From the NCBI RefSeq assembly GCF_018613755.1, contig NZ_JAGGPP010000032.1:1-64000 (forward strand): a stretch of DNA of 64,000 nt. The letters run 5' to 3'. Below the pieces are notes generated by a model, which was given only the letters and a program-made list of their open reading frames with translations, was not told the origin of the DNA and did no database searches. The stretch's first letter is position 1. Every line of letters begins with the position of its first letter. Shown one piece after another: positions 1 through 7,381 of the stretch. The translations under genes and the position numbers were made by a program. The DNA comes from Arthrobacter sp. ISL-72 (GTDB taxonomy: Bacteria > Actinomycetota > Actinomycetes > Actinomycetales > Micrococcaceae).

Positions 1-175
1 CACGCTGCCGCAAGAAAAGACCGACTGCCCAGAGACCACGAAACCCACTAATTCAGCAGGCTCCTAAGCGCCGCATTGCCCCGCGGGACGCTCGAAGGAA
101 TCCCGGCGTCCCCGACTTCAGGCAGGGTCCTTTGTAGACTGTAGGGCGGACCGCAAGAGAACTTAAGGACTCCCG

Positions 176-1279
176 ATGACCCACCCCCCAGCCGCCCAGC
201 ACTACAGCGAGCTCCAGGCTGGCTCTCTGCAGACCGGCCACCTCCTGCTCCTGCCCGACGGCGAACGGTCCGCGGAAATCCAGAGCGTCCTGGTGGAAAA
301 CGACGATTTCGGTACCCCCGCCGTTGTCCTCGCAACCCTTACCGGCGGGGGAATCCTGCGGATTGCCGCGGGGTCCGTGGTCCGTGCGGCGGGCCCCGCT
401 GTGGGCACCTCCGCGGCGGACTCAGGTGAGGCCCGCTCCCCAGCGGAGACCACCTCCGAAGAGTCCGACGCCGCCACTCCGCTTCAGCTCCTCGGGCCCG
501 CTGCTGTCGGGCCCGCCGGCGCAGGGGAGGGTCCTGCCGGGGAGGGTCCTGCCGGGGAGGGTTCCGCCGCGGCGGCTCCCGCCGTCGTCGTACCTCCCCG
601 CCCGGCCACCACGCCCGCTACCGCAGGAAAGGATTCAGCAGCAGCTGCCGGCCCCAGCGAAGAGGAACTGGCGCTGATTCCCGAGCCCGCGGGGACGCCG
701 GAGTGGGTGGTGGAGGCCGCCGCGGCGGCCCACCCGGACGCGGTAGGCGTGATGCTGCTGAGCGACCGGCTGGCCAAGGGCATCAATACCAAATCCGGCA
801 GCTGCCTGAAGGACCTGAGTGACCTGGCCAACGAACTCTTCGTCATGCTCAAAGATGCCGACGGTGCACTGGCCGTCGCGGATCTGCTCAACGTCCTGCC
901 TTTTGACGGCAACCCGGGCCGCTGGACCTCCGTGGAGGCCGCCCTGGCACTGTCCAGCTACATCTGCCGCCAGACCGGCCAGGACGCCCGGGCCGAGGTG
1001 TACGAAAAACTCCTCCGCGCCCCCGATGCGATGGAAACGGACCCGTTCAAGGCCCGCATCAACGCCAGGGTCCGCCAGCGTTCCCTGAACGAACCCAACC
1101 TGTACGACAAGGAAATCTTCCGGGCCATCGACAACTCCAACCCGGACGCGGAACGCGAATGGCGTCTGCTGCGGCTTGAAGCCCTGATGTTCCTGCGGGC
1201 GCACGGCGGTTCGGAAACCATCGGGCTGAAGGAGCTGGAGCGCCGGATCGGCAACGAACTGGAGTCGGTACGGGCCTAA
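176..1279 (+). CDS. Hypothetical actinobacterial protein (possibly DUF6707)
   Basis: Product of 367 residues with no signal peptide or membrane segment, so probably cytosolic. The N-terminal ~75 residues look like a small beta-rich module. Residues ~75-180 form an Ala/Pro/Gly-rich linker that includes a threefold GEGPA repeat. The C-terminal ~185 residues are predicted to be helical (begins SDRLAKGINTKSGSCLKDL) and resemble Micrococcaceae proteins I recall as DUF6707; that label is uncertain. The ATG is preceded by an AAGGA ribosome-binding site 8 bases upstream. Function is not known, and the gene stands alone ahead of an SRPBCC gene on the same strand. Confidence 0.75.
   Translation: MTHPPAAQHYSELQAGSLQTGHLLLLPDGERSAEIQSVLVENDDFGTPAVVLATLTGGGILRIAAGSVVRAAGPAVGTSAADSGEARSPAETTSEESDAATPLQLLGPAAVGPAGAGEGPAGEGPAGEGSAAAAPAVVVPPRPATTPATAGKDSAAAAGPSEEELALIPEPAGTPEWVVEAAAAAHPDAVGVMLLSDRLAKGINTKSGSCLKDLSDLANELFVMLKDADGALAVADLLNVLPFDGNPGRWTSVEAALALSSYICRQTGQDARAEVYEKLLRAPDAMETDPFKARINARVRQRSLNEPNLYDKEIFRAIDNSNPDAEREWRLLRLEALMFLRAHGGSETIGLKELERRIGNELESVRA
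524..568 (+). repeat. 15-bp tandem repeat inside a coding linker (3 copies)
   Basis: Three consecutive copies of GGGGAGGGTCCTGCC (the third with two changes) at 524-538, 539-553 and 554-568. The unit is a multiple of three, so it adds GEGPA units to the linker of the hypothetical protein without breaking frame. Copy number is likely to vary between strains. Confidence 0.85.
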
Positions 1280-1381
1280 GCGGGACTGTGGGGCCTAAGC
1301 GGGGCGCCCTTCAAGCTAAGGCCGGGGCGCCCGGCCCCTTTGGCCCTACCCCGGCGGCGCCGGGAGTTGTAGATTCACCCC

Positions 1382-2107
1382 ATGACGAACAATCTGAGCG
1401 TTGTGATTAATTCCGATGCGCAGCAGGTTTGGACAATGCTGCGTGAACCGGCCAAGGTGGCCCAGTGGCACGGCTGGGAAGCAGATGACCTGGCCGCAGA
1501 AATCAACGAAATCTATTTCAAGGACACAGTGGTTGAAGGCCCGGACCACACGAGCCTGACTGTAGACGGCGGCGACGAATTCAATCTCAAACCCGTGTCC
1601 ACCGGCACCGAGGTCAGCGTGACGCGGGCCGCGCTGGACCACAATTCCGAGTGGGCCGCCTGGGACGAGGACATCACCCAAAGCTGGCTGACGTTCCTCC
1701 AGCAGCTCCGCTTCGCGCTGGAGCGGCACCCGCACGGCAAACGCCGCACCGCCTTCTTTTCGGTTCCGGGCAGCGACGGCTCCGCGATCGACAAACTGGG
1801 ACTGCGGGACATCCCGGCCCCCGGCGAGGAGTACTCGCTGACCCTCGCGACCGGGGAGAAGATCTCCGGCAGGGTCTGGTACCGGACCAACCACCAGGTG
1901 GGGCTCACGGTTCACAGCTACGCCGAACACGGAGACGGCCTGCTGGTCATGGCGGACCAGCCGCCGATTGCCGAAGTCAGGCCCGACGGCGGGTCCATGA
2001 TCATCGTGTCCACCTACGATTTAGGGGCCCACCGGCTGGAGGAAATCCGCAACAGCTGGGACAGCTGGCGTGCTGAGAAATATCCCACCTCGGACCCCGT
2101 GCACTGA
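1382..2107 (+). CDS. SRPBCC (START/AHSA1-like) family protein
   Basis: Protein of 241 residues. Residues 1-115 have the SRPBCC ligand-binding-fold pattern: a beta strand beginning SVVINSDAQQVWTMLREP, a WHGWE segment, then alternating strands ending in a helix rich in aromatic residues (SWLTFLQQLRFALE). Residues ~120-235 look like a second, diverged module of similar layout (TAFFSVPG ... EEIRNSWDSW). Proteins of this fold bind hydrophobic ligands or act as Hsp90 co-chaperones; no specific ligand can be read from the sequence. No clear Shine-Dalgarno precedes the ATG. It lies 43 bases upstream of tgt on the same strand, but a functional link is not evident. Confidence 0.75.
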   Translation: MTNNLSVVINSDAQQVWTMLREPAKVAQWHGWEADDLAAEINEIYFKDTVVEGPDHTSLTVDGGDEFNLKPVSTGTEVSVTRAALDHNSEWAAWDEDITQSWLTFLQQLRFALERHPHGKRRTAFFSVPGSDGSAIDKLGLRDIPAPGEEYSLTLATGEKISGRVWYRTNHQVGLTVHSYAEHGDGLLVMADQPPIAEVRPDGGSMIIVSTYDLGAHRLEEIRNSWDSWRAEKYPTSDPVH

Positions 2108-2150
2108 CCGCCGGCTAAGCTTCCCGGACCTAAGCTGGCACACTTGAACC

Positions 2151-3464
2151 GTGCCTGCCAATACTGATTCTCCACACCCGCCTGTCGATCCGGGTGCCGC
2201 GGCCCTGCAGTCCGGATTTTCCTTCACGGTGGGCAAGCGGCTCAGTGAGACCTGCTCGCCGACGCCGGAGCAGGTGACAGCCAACGGCGGTGAGTTCCTA
2301 GGCCGCACCGGCACCATCAGCACCCCGCACGGTGAGATCAAGACGCCGGCCTTCATCGCCGTCGGTACCAAAGCCACGGTGAAATCGGTGCTGCCGGAGT
2401 CCATCGCGGAGCTCGGCGCCCAGGCGGTCCTGGCCAACGCGTACCATCTCTACCTCCAGCCGGGGGCGGACATCCTGGATGAAGCCGGCGGGCTGGGCGC
2501 CTTCATGAACTGGTCCGGGCCCACGTTCACGGACTCTGGCGGGTTCCAGGTCATGAGCCTTGGCTCGGGCTTCAAAAAGGTCATCGACATGAAATCGGTG
2601 GATTCGTCCGGTCCGGATGACGCGGTGGCTCCCGGCAAGGAACGCCTGGCCCACGTGGACGAAGACGGCGTGTGGTTCAAAAGCCACCTCAACGGCGACC
2701 GGCACCGCTTCAGCCCCGAGATTTCCATGAACGTCCAGCACCAGATCGGCGCGGACATCATGTTCGCCTTCGACGAGCTGACCACGCTCCAAAACTCGCG
2801 GGGCTACCAGGAAGAGTCCCTGGAACGCACCCGCCGCTGGGCCGAACGCTGCATCATTGAACACTTCCGGCTGACCTCCCAGCGGGTGGGCAAGCCCTAC
2901 CAGGCGCTTTTCGGTGTCATCCAGGGCGCCCAGTACGAGGACCTGCGCCGCAAGGCCTGCGGGGACCTCGGCGCCATGAACTTCGACGGCTTCGGCATCG
3001 GCGGGGCGCTGGAGAAGGAAAATTTGGGCACCATCGTGCGCTGGTGCAATGAGGAACTTCCGGAGAACAAGCCGCGGCACCTGCTGGGCATCTCCGAACC
3101 GGATGACATCTTCACGGCGATCGAGAACGGCGCGGACACCTTCGACTGCGTCTCCCCCACACGGGTGGCCCGCAATTCGGCCTTCTACACGCCGGACGGA
3201 CGCTTCAACCTCTCCGGCGCCAAGTACAAGCGCGACTTCGGGCCGCTGCAGGAAGGCTGCGACTGCTACGCCTGCCTGAACTACTCCCGGGCCTACATCC
3301 ACCACCTTTTCAAGGCCAAGGAGATGGTCTCCGCCACGCTGATCTCCATCCACAACGAGCGCTTTGTGGTGAAGATGGTGGACGACGCCCGGCTCGCCAT
3401 CGAGGCCGGCAACTTCTTCGACTTCAAGGCCGAGGCGCTGGGCCGCTACTACTCGGCGTCTTAG
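2151..3464 (+). CDS. tgt: tRNA-guanine(34) transglycosylase
   Basis: Exchanges G34 of tRNAs with GUN anticodons for a 7-deazaguanine base (preQ1 or queuine), part of queuosine formation. In this 437-residue product the general acid/base Asp128 sits in DSGGFQ and the nucleophile Asp332 in FDCVSPTR. The zinc ligands are Cys370, Cys372 and Cys375 of CDCYAC plus His401 of SIHN. The start is GTG. It is longer than the usual ~375 residues because of an extended N-terminus and an insert of about 25 residues after DSGGFQVMSLG (roughly 140-170). The pocket loop reads GIGGALEKEN (282-291) where the E. coli enzyme has AIGGLSVGE, so base specificity may differ. The putative precursor importer YhhQ is encoded nearby on the opposite strand. 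Confidence 0.95.
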   Translation: MPANTDSPHPPVDPGAAALQSGFSFTVGKRLSETCSPTPEQVTANGGEFLGRTGTISTPHGEIKTPAFIAVGTKATVKSVLPESIAELGAQAVLANAYHLYLQPGADILDEAGGLGAFMNWSGPTFTDSGGFQVMSLGSGFKKVIDMKSVDSSGPDDAVAPGKERLAHVDEDGVWFKSHLNGDRHRFSPEISMNVQHQIGADIMFAFDELTTLQNSRGYQEESLERTRRWAERCIIEHFRLTSQRVGKPYQALFGVIQGAQYEDLRRKACGDLGAMNFDGFGIGGALEKENLGTIVRWCNEELPENKPRHLLGISEPDDIFTAIENGADTFDCVSPTRVARNSAFYTPDGRFNLSGAKYKRDFGPLQEGCDCYACLNYSRAYIHHLFKAKEMVSATLISIHNERFVVKMVDDARLAIEAGNFFDFKAEALGRYYSAS

Positions 3465-3482
3465 GGGCGGCTTCGGTCCTCA

Positions 3483-3557
3483 GGCCCGCGAAATCGCCGG
3501 AAACGTGCCAAGTCGCCGGAAGGCTACGGCGTTCTCGCACGTTTCCGGCGACGTCGC
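3483..3557. repeat. Palindromic intergenic repeat C, copy 1
   Basis: Begins with GCGAAATCGCCGGAAACGTG and ends with GCACGTTTCCGGCGACGTC, two arms of about 21 bases (3488-3508 and 3537-3557) that are nearly perfect inverted complements. The centre contains CCAAGTCGCCGGAAGG. A second copy in the same orientation lies just after the next gene (4574-4648). It could act as a terminator for tgt, but there is no T-run. Confidence 0.7.
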
Positions 3558-3618
3558 GTTTTCCACATAACGACGGCGGTGCCTCGCCTGCGTGCGGGCG
3601 ACACACGAAGCTGGTGCC

Positions 3619-4575
3619 ATGCCGCATCACAACACTCCTGCGCTACCGCCAACGGGAAACCTCTGGCGCACTGACCAGCTCCTCGAACTTGGCTATGGCT
3701 CGCGGTCCATCAGGTCCCTGCTGGATTCAGGGTCCCTGGTCCGGCTGCGCTACGGCTGCTATCTCCGCGCCAGTGTCTGGAACGCCCAGTCCCGTAGCGT
3801 CCGGAGCCGACAGCTGATTTATGCGCATGCACACGGAACACGCACGACGTCGACCGGCGCCTTCGTCTACAGCCACACTTCCGCAGCGCGGCTGCACCGC
3901 CTCTATCTCTGGAACGTGGACGACCTGATCCATATCCTGCAACCGGTCCGCCCGTCGAGTGAGCGCCACGGCAAGGATGTGCGGTGCCATACGCGTCCCT
4001 TCTCCGACCACGACGTTACTGTGGCGGGCCGGCTTCGAACGACTTCCCTGGAGCGGACCGTCGCGGACTGCACCATGATGCTGAGCTACCGGCAAGCACT
4101 GGTCGTTATGGACCATGCTCTTCGCATGGGCGCCGACCGGTCGCGCCTGCAGATGATGGCAGATTCGTTGGACGGGCATCGTGGTGTCCGGACATTCCGC
4201 CGCGTACTCGAAACGACCGACGTCCGCTCGGAATCCCCCGGCGAAACCCTTACCCGGGAGCTGATCCTCCGTCTGAAGATTAGACCGCCTGAGCTGCAGG
4301 TTGAAGTCACGAGCCGGATCGGGAGCCATCGTCTCGACTTCGCTTGGAAAGAGGAAAAGGTGGCCTTGGAATTCGACGGCAGGGTCAAATATTTCGACTA
4401 CAAACCTACTGACGAAGTGCTCTTTGAGGAACGCCGCCGCGAAAAGGCCTTGACTGAGGACGGATGGCGCTTCGTCCGGGTCGAGTGGAAGGACCTCTTC
4501 AATGAGGCCGATTTCAAGAACCGTGTGCTCCGTGCTTTGGCCGGGCGGTCACGCAATGCGTACGCGCCCCGGTAG
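3619..4575 (+). CDS. AbiEi-like N-terminal domain protein with DUF559-type C-terminus
   Basis: Product of 318 residues from the ATG at 3619; an in-frame upstream GTG at 3592 lacks better support. The N-terminal region (about residues 15-75) is a winged-helix of the AbiEi antitoxin type, TDQLLELGYGSRSIRSLLDS followed by LVRLRYGCYLR. The C-terminal ~100 residues (RLDFAWKEEKVALEFDGRVKYF ... WRFVRVEWKDL) match the restriction-endonuclease-like fold of DUF559/Vsr-type proteins, with the D..LEFDG acidic strand. No abiEii-type nucleotidyltransferase toxin is adjacent, so this is a solitary fusion protein of unknown role. It is bracketed by two copies of repeat C. Confidence 0.8.
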   Translation: MPHHNTPALPPTGNLWRTDQLLELGYGSRSIRSLLDSGSLVRLRYGCYLRASVWNAQSRSVRSRQLIYAHAHGTRTTSTGAFVYSHTSAARLHRLYLWNVDDLIHILQPVRPSSERHGKDVRCHTRPFSDHDVTVAGRLRTTSLERTVADCTMMLSYRQALVVMDHALRMGADRSRLQMMADSLDGHRGVRTFRRVLETTDVRSESPGETLTRELILRLKIRPPELQVEVTSRIGSHRLDFAWKEEKVALEFDGRVKYFDYKPTDEVLFEERRREKALTEDGWRFVRVEWKDLFNEADFKNRVLRALAGRSRNAYAPR

Positions 4576-4648
4576 GCCCGAATTCGCTGGAAGCATGCCA
4601 AGTCGCCGGAAGGTTCCGGCGAACTCCCAGGTCTCCGGCGATTTCGGC
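4574..4648. repeat. Palindromic intergenic repeat C, copy 2
   Basis: Shares AGGCCCG, the core TGCCAAGTCGCCGGAAGG and the following CCGGCG with the copy at 3483, in the same orientation, and ends CTCCGGCGATTTCGGCG. The first base overlaps the stop codon of the AbiEi/DUF559 gene. The two copies therefore frame that gene as direct repeats about 1.09 kb apart. Confidence 0.7.
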
Positions 4649-4690
4649 GTTACGCGGGTGGCGGCGGGACGGAGCGGGCGCCTCTGCAGC

Positions 4691-5389
4691 CTACGCGGTC
4701 CCGTAGCTCGGTTCGCGCTTCTTGATCCAGCCGATGGCAAGTGCCGTCACGGGCACGAAGAGGAACTCCACCAGGGTCTTGTAGAGGAAGCCCACCAGAA
4801 CGTAGTTCACGAACATGCCGAAGTCCGTGATGCCGATGACCGATGCCGCGATGCTGCAGAAAATCAGCGTGTCCACGAACTCACCGGCCACGGAGGATCC
4901 CATGATCCGCGCCCAGAGTGACTTTTCACCGGTGCGGGCCTTCATCTTCACCAGGATCCAGGAGTTGATCGTCTGTCCGGCCAGGAACGCCAGCAGCGAG
5001 GCCAGCACAATCTGCGGAACAGGCCCCAGCGCACCTTCGAGGGCGGCCTGTTTGGCGGTGCCGAACTCGTCATCGAAGCCCGGCAGCGCGATGATCACCC
5101 AGTAGCACAGCGACGCGAAGACGGAGAGGGCGAACGTGGTGATGATGGCCTTGCGTGCCACCCTGAATCCGTAGACCTCGCTGATGACGTCGCCCAGGAT
5201 GTAGGCAAGCGGGAAGAGGAAGAAGCCGCCATCGGTGATGACCGGACCGATCGCTACACCCTTCGAAGCCCCGATGTTGGACAGGATCAGCACCACCGCC
5301 ATGAAGGCCAGCATGATGCCGAAGTATGGGGAACCAATTGAGGCGAATTTCGGCGCCGCCGGGGCGGGGAAAGTCTTGGCGGAAGTCAT
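4691..5389 (-). CDS. yhhQ: Queuosine precursor transporter (YhhQ/VUT family)
   Basis: Integral membrane protein of 232 residues with about six hydrophobic segments. Family features are visible: the early LILSNIGASKGVAIGP stretch, then DGGFFLFPLAYILGDVISEVYGFRVARKAI, and a late GEFVDTLIFCSIA helix. Members import queuine, preQ0 or preQ1. With tgt on the other side of the AbiEi gene and no queuosine biosynthesis gene in the window, the pair suggests salvage of an environmental precursor; that is inference. Convergent with the AbiEi/DUF559 gene; its promoter should lie in the 237-bp gap shared with the TetR gene. Confidence 0.9.
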   Translation of the reverse strand: MTSAKTFPAPAAPKFASIGSPYFGIMLAFMAVVLILSNIGASKGVAIGPVITDGGFFLFPLAYILGDVISEVYGFRVARKAIITTFALSVFASLCYWVIIALPGFDDEFGTAKQAALEGALGPVPQIVLASLLAFLAGQTINSWILVKMKARTGEKSLWARIMGSSVAGEFVDTLIFCSIAASVIGITDFGMFVNYVLVGFLYKTLVEFLFVPVTALAIGWIKKREPSYGTA

Positions 5390-5560
5390 GGGTGTCCATT
5401 CAGAGTGGTTCGCTCGGCCGCCCGGAAACTCCAGTGGAGTTCGCGGAAGCCGGCTGTATTAGCACTGGGAGGTGTTCCCGCGACATGGTGCCGCCGGAAC
5501 CGTGTTCCATTCTCGCACCACGGCAGCATTCCAACCTCCCTCGTCAATCCGCCGGAATAT

Positions 5561-5605
5561 TTGAACACGTTCAGTTTTCGTGCAACGATTCTTGAACACG
5601 TTCAA
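5561..5605 (+). promoter_or_regulatory. Twin TetR-type operators
   Basis: TTGAACACGTTCAG at 5561 and TTGAACACGTTCAA at 5592. Each is a 6-2-6 inverted repeat (TTGAAC/GTTCAA), and the copies start 31 bases apart, about three helical turns. They lie 22 bases upstream of the TetR start, so autoregulation of the TetR-epimerase operon is the simplest reading. Binding has not been shown. Confidence 0.65.
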
Positions 5606-5626
5606 AAGTGGAATAGGGGTTTACCC

Positions 5627-6283
5627 ATGGCAGGCAAAAGCAAGCAGACCCGGCAACTCCTGGCCGACGTGGCCCTGCGCATGTTCCGTGACGTCGGCTT
5701 TGAAAAGACCACCATGCGGGCCATTGCCAGCGAGGCCGGCGTGTCCGTGGGCAACGCGTACTACTACTTCGCGTCCAAGGACGAGCTGGTTCAGGAGCTG
5801 TATGTCCACGTTCAGGCGGAGCACGCAGCCAAGGCGGCGGAAGCCGTCGCCGGCATCAAGGACCTGAGCGGCAGGCTCAGGGCGGCCCTGCACGCCGGGC
5901 TGGACGTCATGGAGCCCTACCACCGCTTCGGTGCCGAATTCATCGCCACAGCTATCCGGCCGACATCGCCCGTCAACCCGTTCTCCGGCGAATCGACCGC
6001 CGCCCGCCAGTCGTCGCTCGCCATCTTCCGGAACATCGTGGACGGTGCCAGCCCCGCGGTTCCGAAGAAGCTCCGCGGCGACCTGCCGGAACTGCTGTGG
6101 CTCGGCTACATGGGAGTGGCGCTCTTTTGGGTCTACGACACGTCGGAGGACCGCCACCGCACGCGGAAACTCGTCGATGGGGCGGCGCCCCTGATTGCGC
6201 GGGGGCTTTCGCTCGCCAGGATCCCCGGGGTCAGCAAGGTCCTCGACGACGTCCTCAGCCTGAGCCGCAGCGTCCGCGACTAG
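5627..6283 (+). CDS. TetR/AcrR family transcriptional regulator
   Basis: Protein of 218 residues starting at the ATG at 5627. Longer in-frame readings extend into the operator region and are not credible. The N-terminal DNA-binding domain is clear: RQLLADVALRMFRDVGFEKTTMRAIASEAGVSVGNAYYYFASKDEL, a canonical TetR helix-turn-helix. The C-terminal ~150 residues are a helical ligand/dimer domain of unknown specificity. Two matching palindromes sit just upstream and the epimerase gene follows by 35 bases, so the regulator probably controls its own operon. Confidence 0.9.
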   Translation: MAGKSKQTRQLLADVALRMFRDVGFEKTTMRAIASEAGVSVGNAYYYFASKDELVQELYVHVQAEHAAKAAEAVAGIKDLSGRLRAALHAGLDVMEPYHRFGAEFIATAIRPTSPVNPFSGESTAARQSSLAIFRNIVDGASPAVPKKLRGDLPELLWLGYMGVALFWVYDTSEDRHRTRKLVDGAAPLIARGLSLARIPGVSKVLDDVLSLSRSVRD

Positions 6284-6318
6284 CCGGGCTACGTCACGAA
6301 CAACCATTGGGGGAAGAG

Positions 6319-7224
6319 ATGAACGACAGAAAAACCATGGTGCTCGCCGGGGCCACCGGCTTTATCGGCCGGTACTTCCGGACGCGCTTTGAGCAGGAAG
6401 GCTGGCTGGTCCGCACCATCGGCCGCGGTGGCGCGGACACAGCACGGTGGGGCGACGACGACGGACTCACCCGCGCCGTCGACGGCGCCGAACTCCTGGT
6501 GAACCTCGCCGGACGTTCCGTGAACTGCCGGTACAACCAGCGGACCAAGGCGCAGATTCTGGATTCCCGCGTATCCACGACGGTGGAACTTGGCCGCGCG
6601 GTCGCCCGGTGCTCCACTCCCCCGGCGACGTGGCTGAATGCAAGCACCGCCACTATCTACCGCCATGCGGAAGACGTCCCTCAGGCGGAGAACCACGGCG
6701 AGTTCGGCGAAGGATTCTCGGTTGACGTCGCCCGGGCCTGGGAGTCCGCCCTGGCCGGAGCCGAAACGCCGGTGACCCGGAAAATCCCGCTGCGGATCTC
6801 GATCGTCCTCGGTCCCGGCGGCGGTGTGATGCGGCCCTTCACCACCCTGTCCAGGCTTGGCCTGGGCGGGCACATGGGCAGCGGCAGGCAAAAATTCAGC
6901 TGGGTCCACGTGGAGGACCTCTACCGCGCTGCCTTGTTTCTGCACCAGCGGACGGACATCACGGGGCCGGTGAACGTGGCCTCGCCCAACCCGGTGGACA
7001 ACCGGGAGCTGATGCGGCTGGTCCGACGGGCCCATGGCGTTCCGTTCGGCCTTCCCACCCCCGCCTGGCTGCTGGAGCTCGGCGCAGTGCTGATTCGTAC
7101 CGAGACCGAGCTGGTCCTCAAGAGCCGCTGGATTCAGCCGCAGAAGCTGCTTGACGCCGGCTTCAGCTTCCAGCATCCCGACCTGGGCGAAGCGCTCCGC
7201 GGCATCGCGGCGCGGCAGGACTGA
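6319..7224 (+). CDS. TIGR01777-type NAD(P)-dependent epimerase (SDR superfamily)
   Basis: 301-residue protein. The N-terminal Rossmann fold shows the GATGFIG dinucleotide motif at residues 11-17, followed by LVNLAGRSVNCRY and the family's NQRTKAQILDSRV segment. The C-terminal part has WVHVEDLYRAALFL and ends in a DUF1731-like tail (WIQPQKLLDAGF). Relatives include SulA/YfcH; substrates are unknown. The start is ATG 6319 with a GGAAGAG ribosome-binding site. It is transcribed with the TetR gene upstream, whose ligand may be the substrate or product of this enzyme (inference). Confidence 0.85.
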   Translation: MNDRKTMVLAGATGFIGRYFRTRFEQEGWLVRTIGRGGADTARWGDDDGLTRAVDGAELLVNLAGRSVNCRYNQRTKAQILDSRVSTTVELGRAVARCSTPPATWLNASTATIYRHAEDVPQAENHGEFGEGFSVDVARAWESALAGAETPVTRKIPLRISIVLGPGGGVMRPFTTLSRLGLGGHMGSGRQKFSWVHVEDLYRAALFLHQRTDITGPVNVASPNPVDNRELMRLVRRAHGVPFGLPTPAWLLELGAVLIRTETELVLKSRWIQPQKLLDAGFSFQHPDLGEALRGIAARQD

Positions 7225-7289
7225 GCCGCCCGCAACGGGTGGTCCCGGGCGCCATGCCGGCTCGCGGTCTGGAAGCTTGCCACAAGTAC

Positions 7290-7350
7290 GACGACGGCGG
7301 GCCGCCGGCGCCCGGACCCGAAGTCCGGTAGCCGGCCACCCGCCGTCGTC
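7290..7350. terminator. Bidirectional terminator-like hairpin between convergent genes
   Basis: A perfect 12-bp stem, GACGACGGCGGG (7290-7301) with CCCGCCGTCGTC (7339-7350), encloses a second stem CCGGAC/GTCCGG. It lies between the convergent ends of the epimerase (7224) and MFS (7382) genes. There is no T-run, as often in high-GC actinobacteria. Confidence 0.6.
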
Positions 7351-7381
7351 CGTCCTGACGTTTCGACAGAAGGCGGGGACG

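Noticed and set aside
3619..4575. Complete AbiE toxin-antitoxin system
   Set aside because: Only the AbiEi-like half is present, fused to a DUF559-type domain; no AbiEii nucleotidyltransferase lies nearby.
5390..5626. preQ1 riboswitch upstream of yhhQ
   Set aside because: No pseudoknot-like C-rich loop and A-rich tail could be recognised in the leader.
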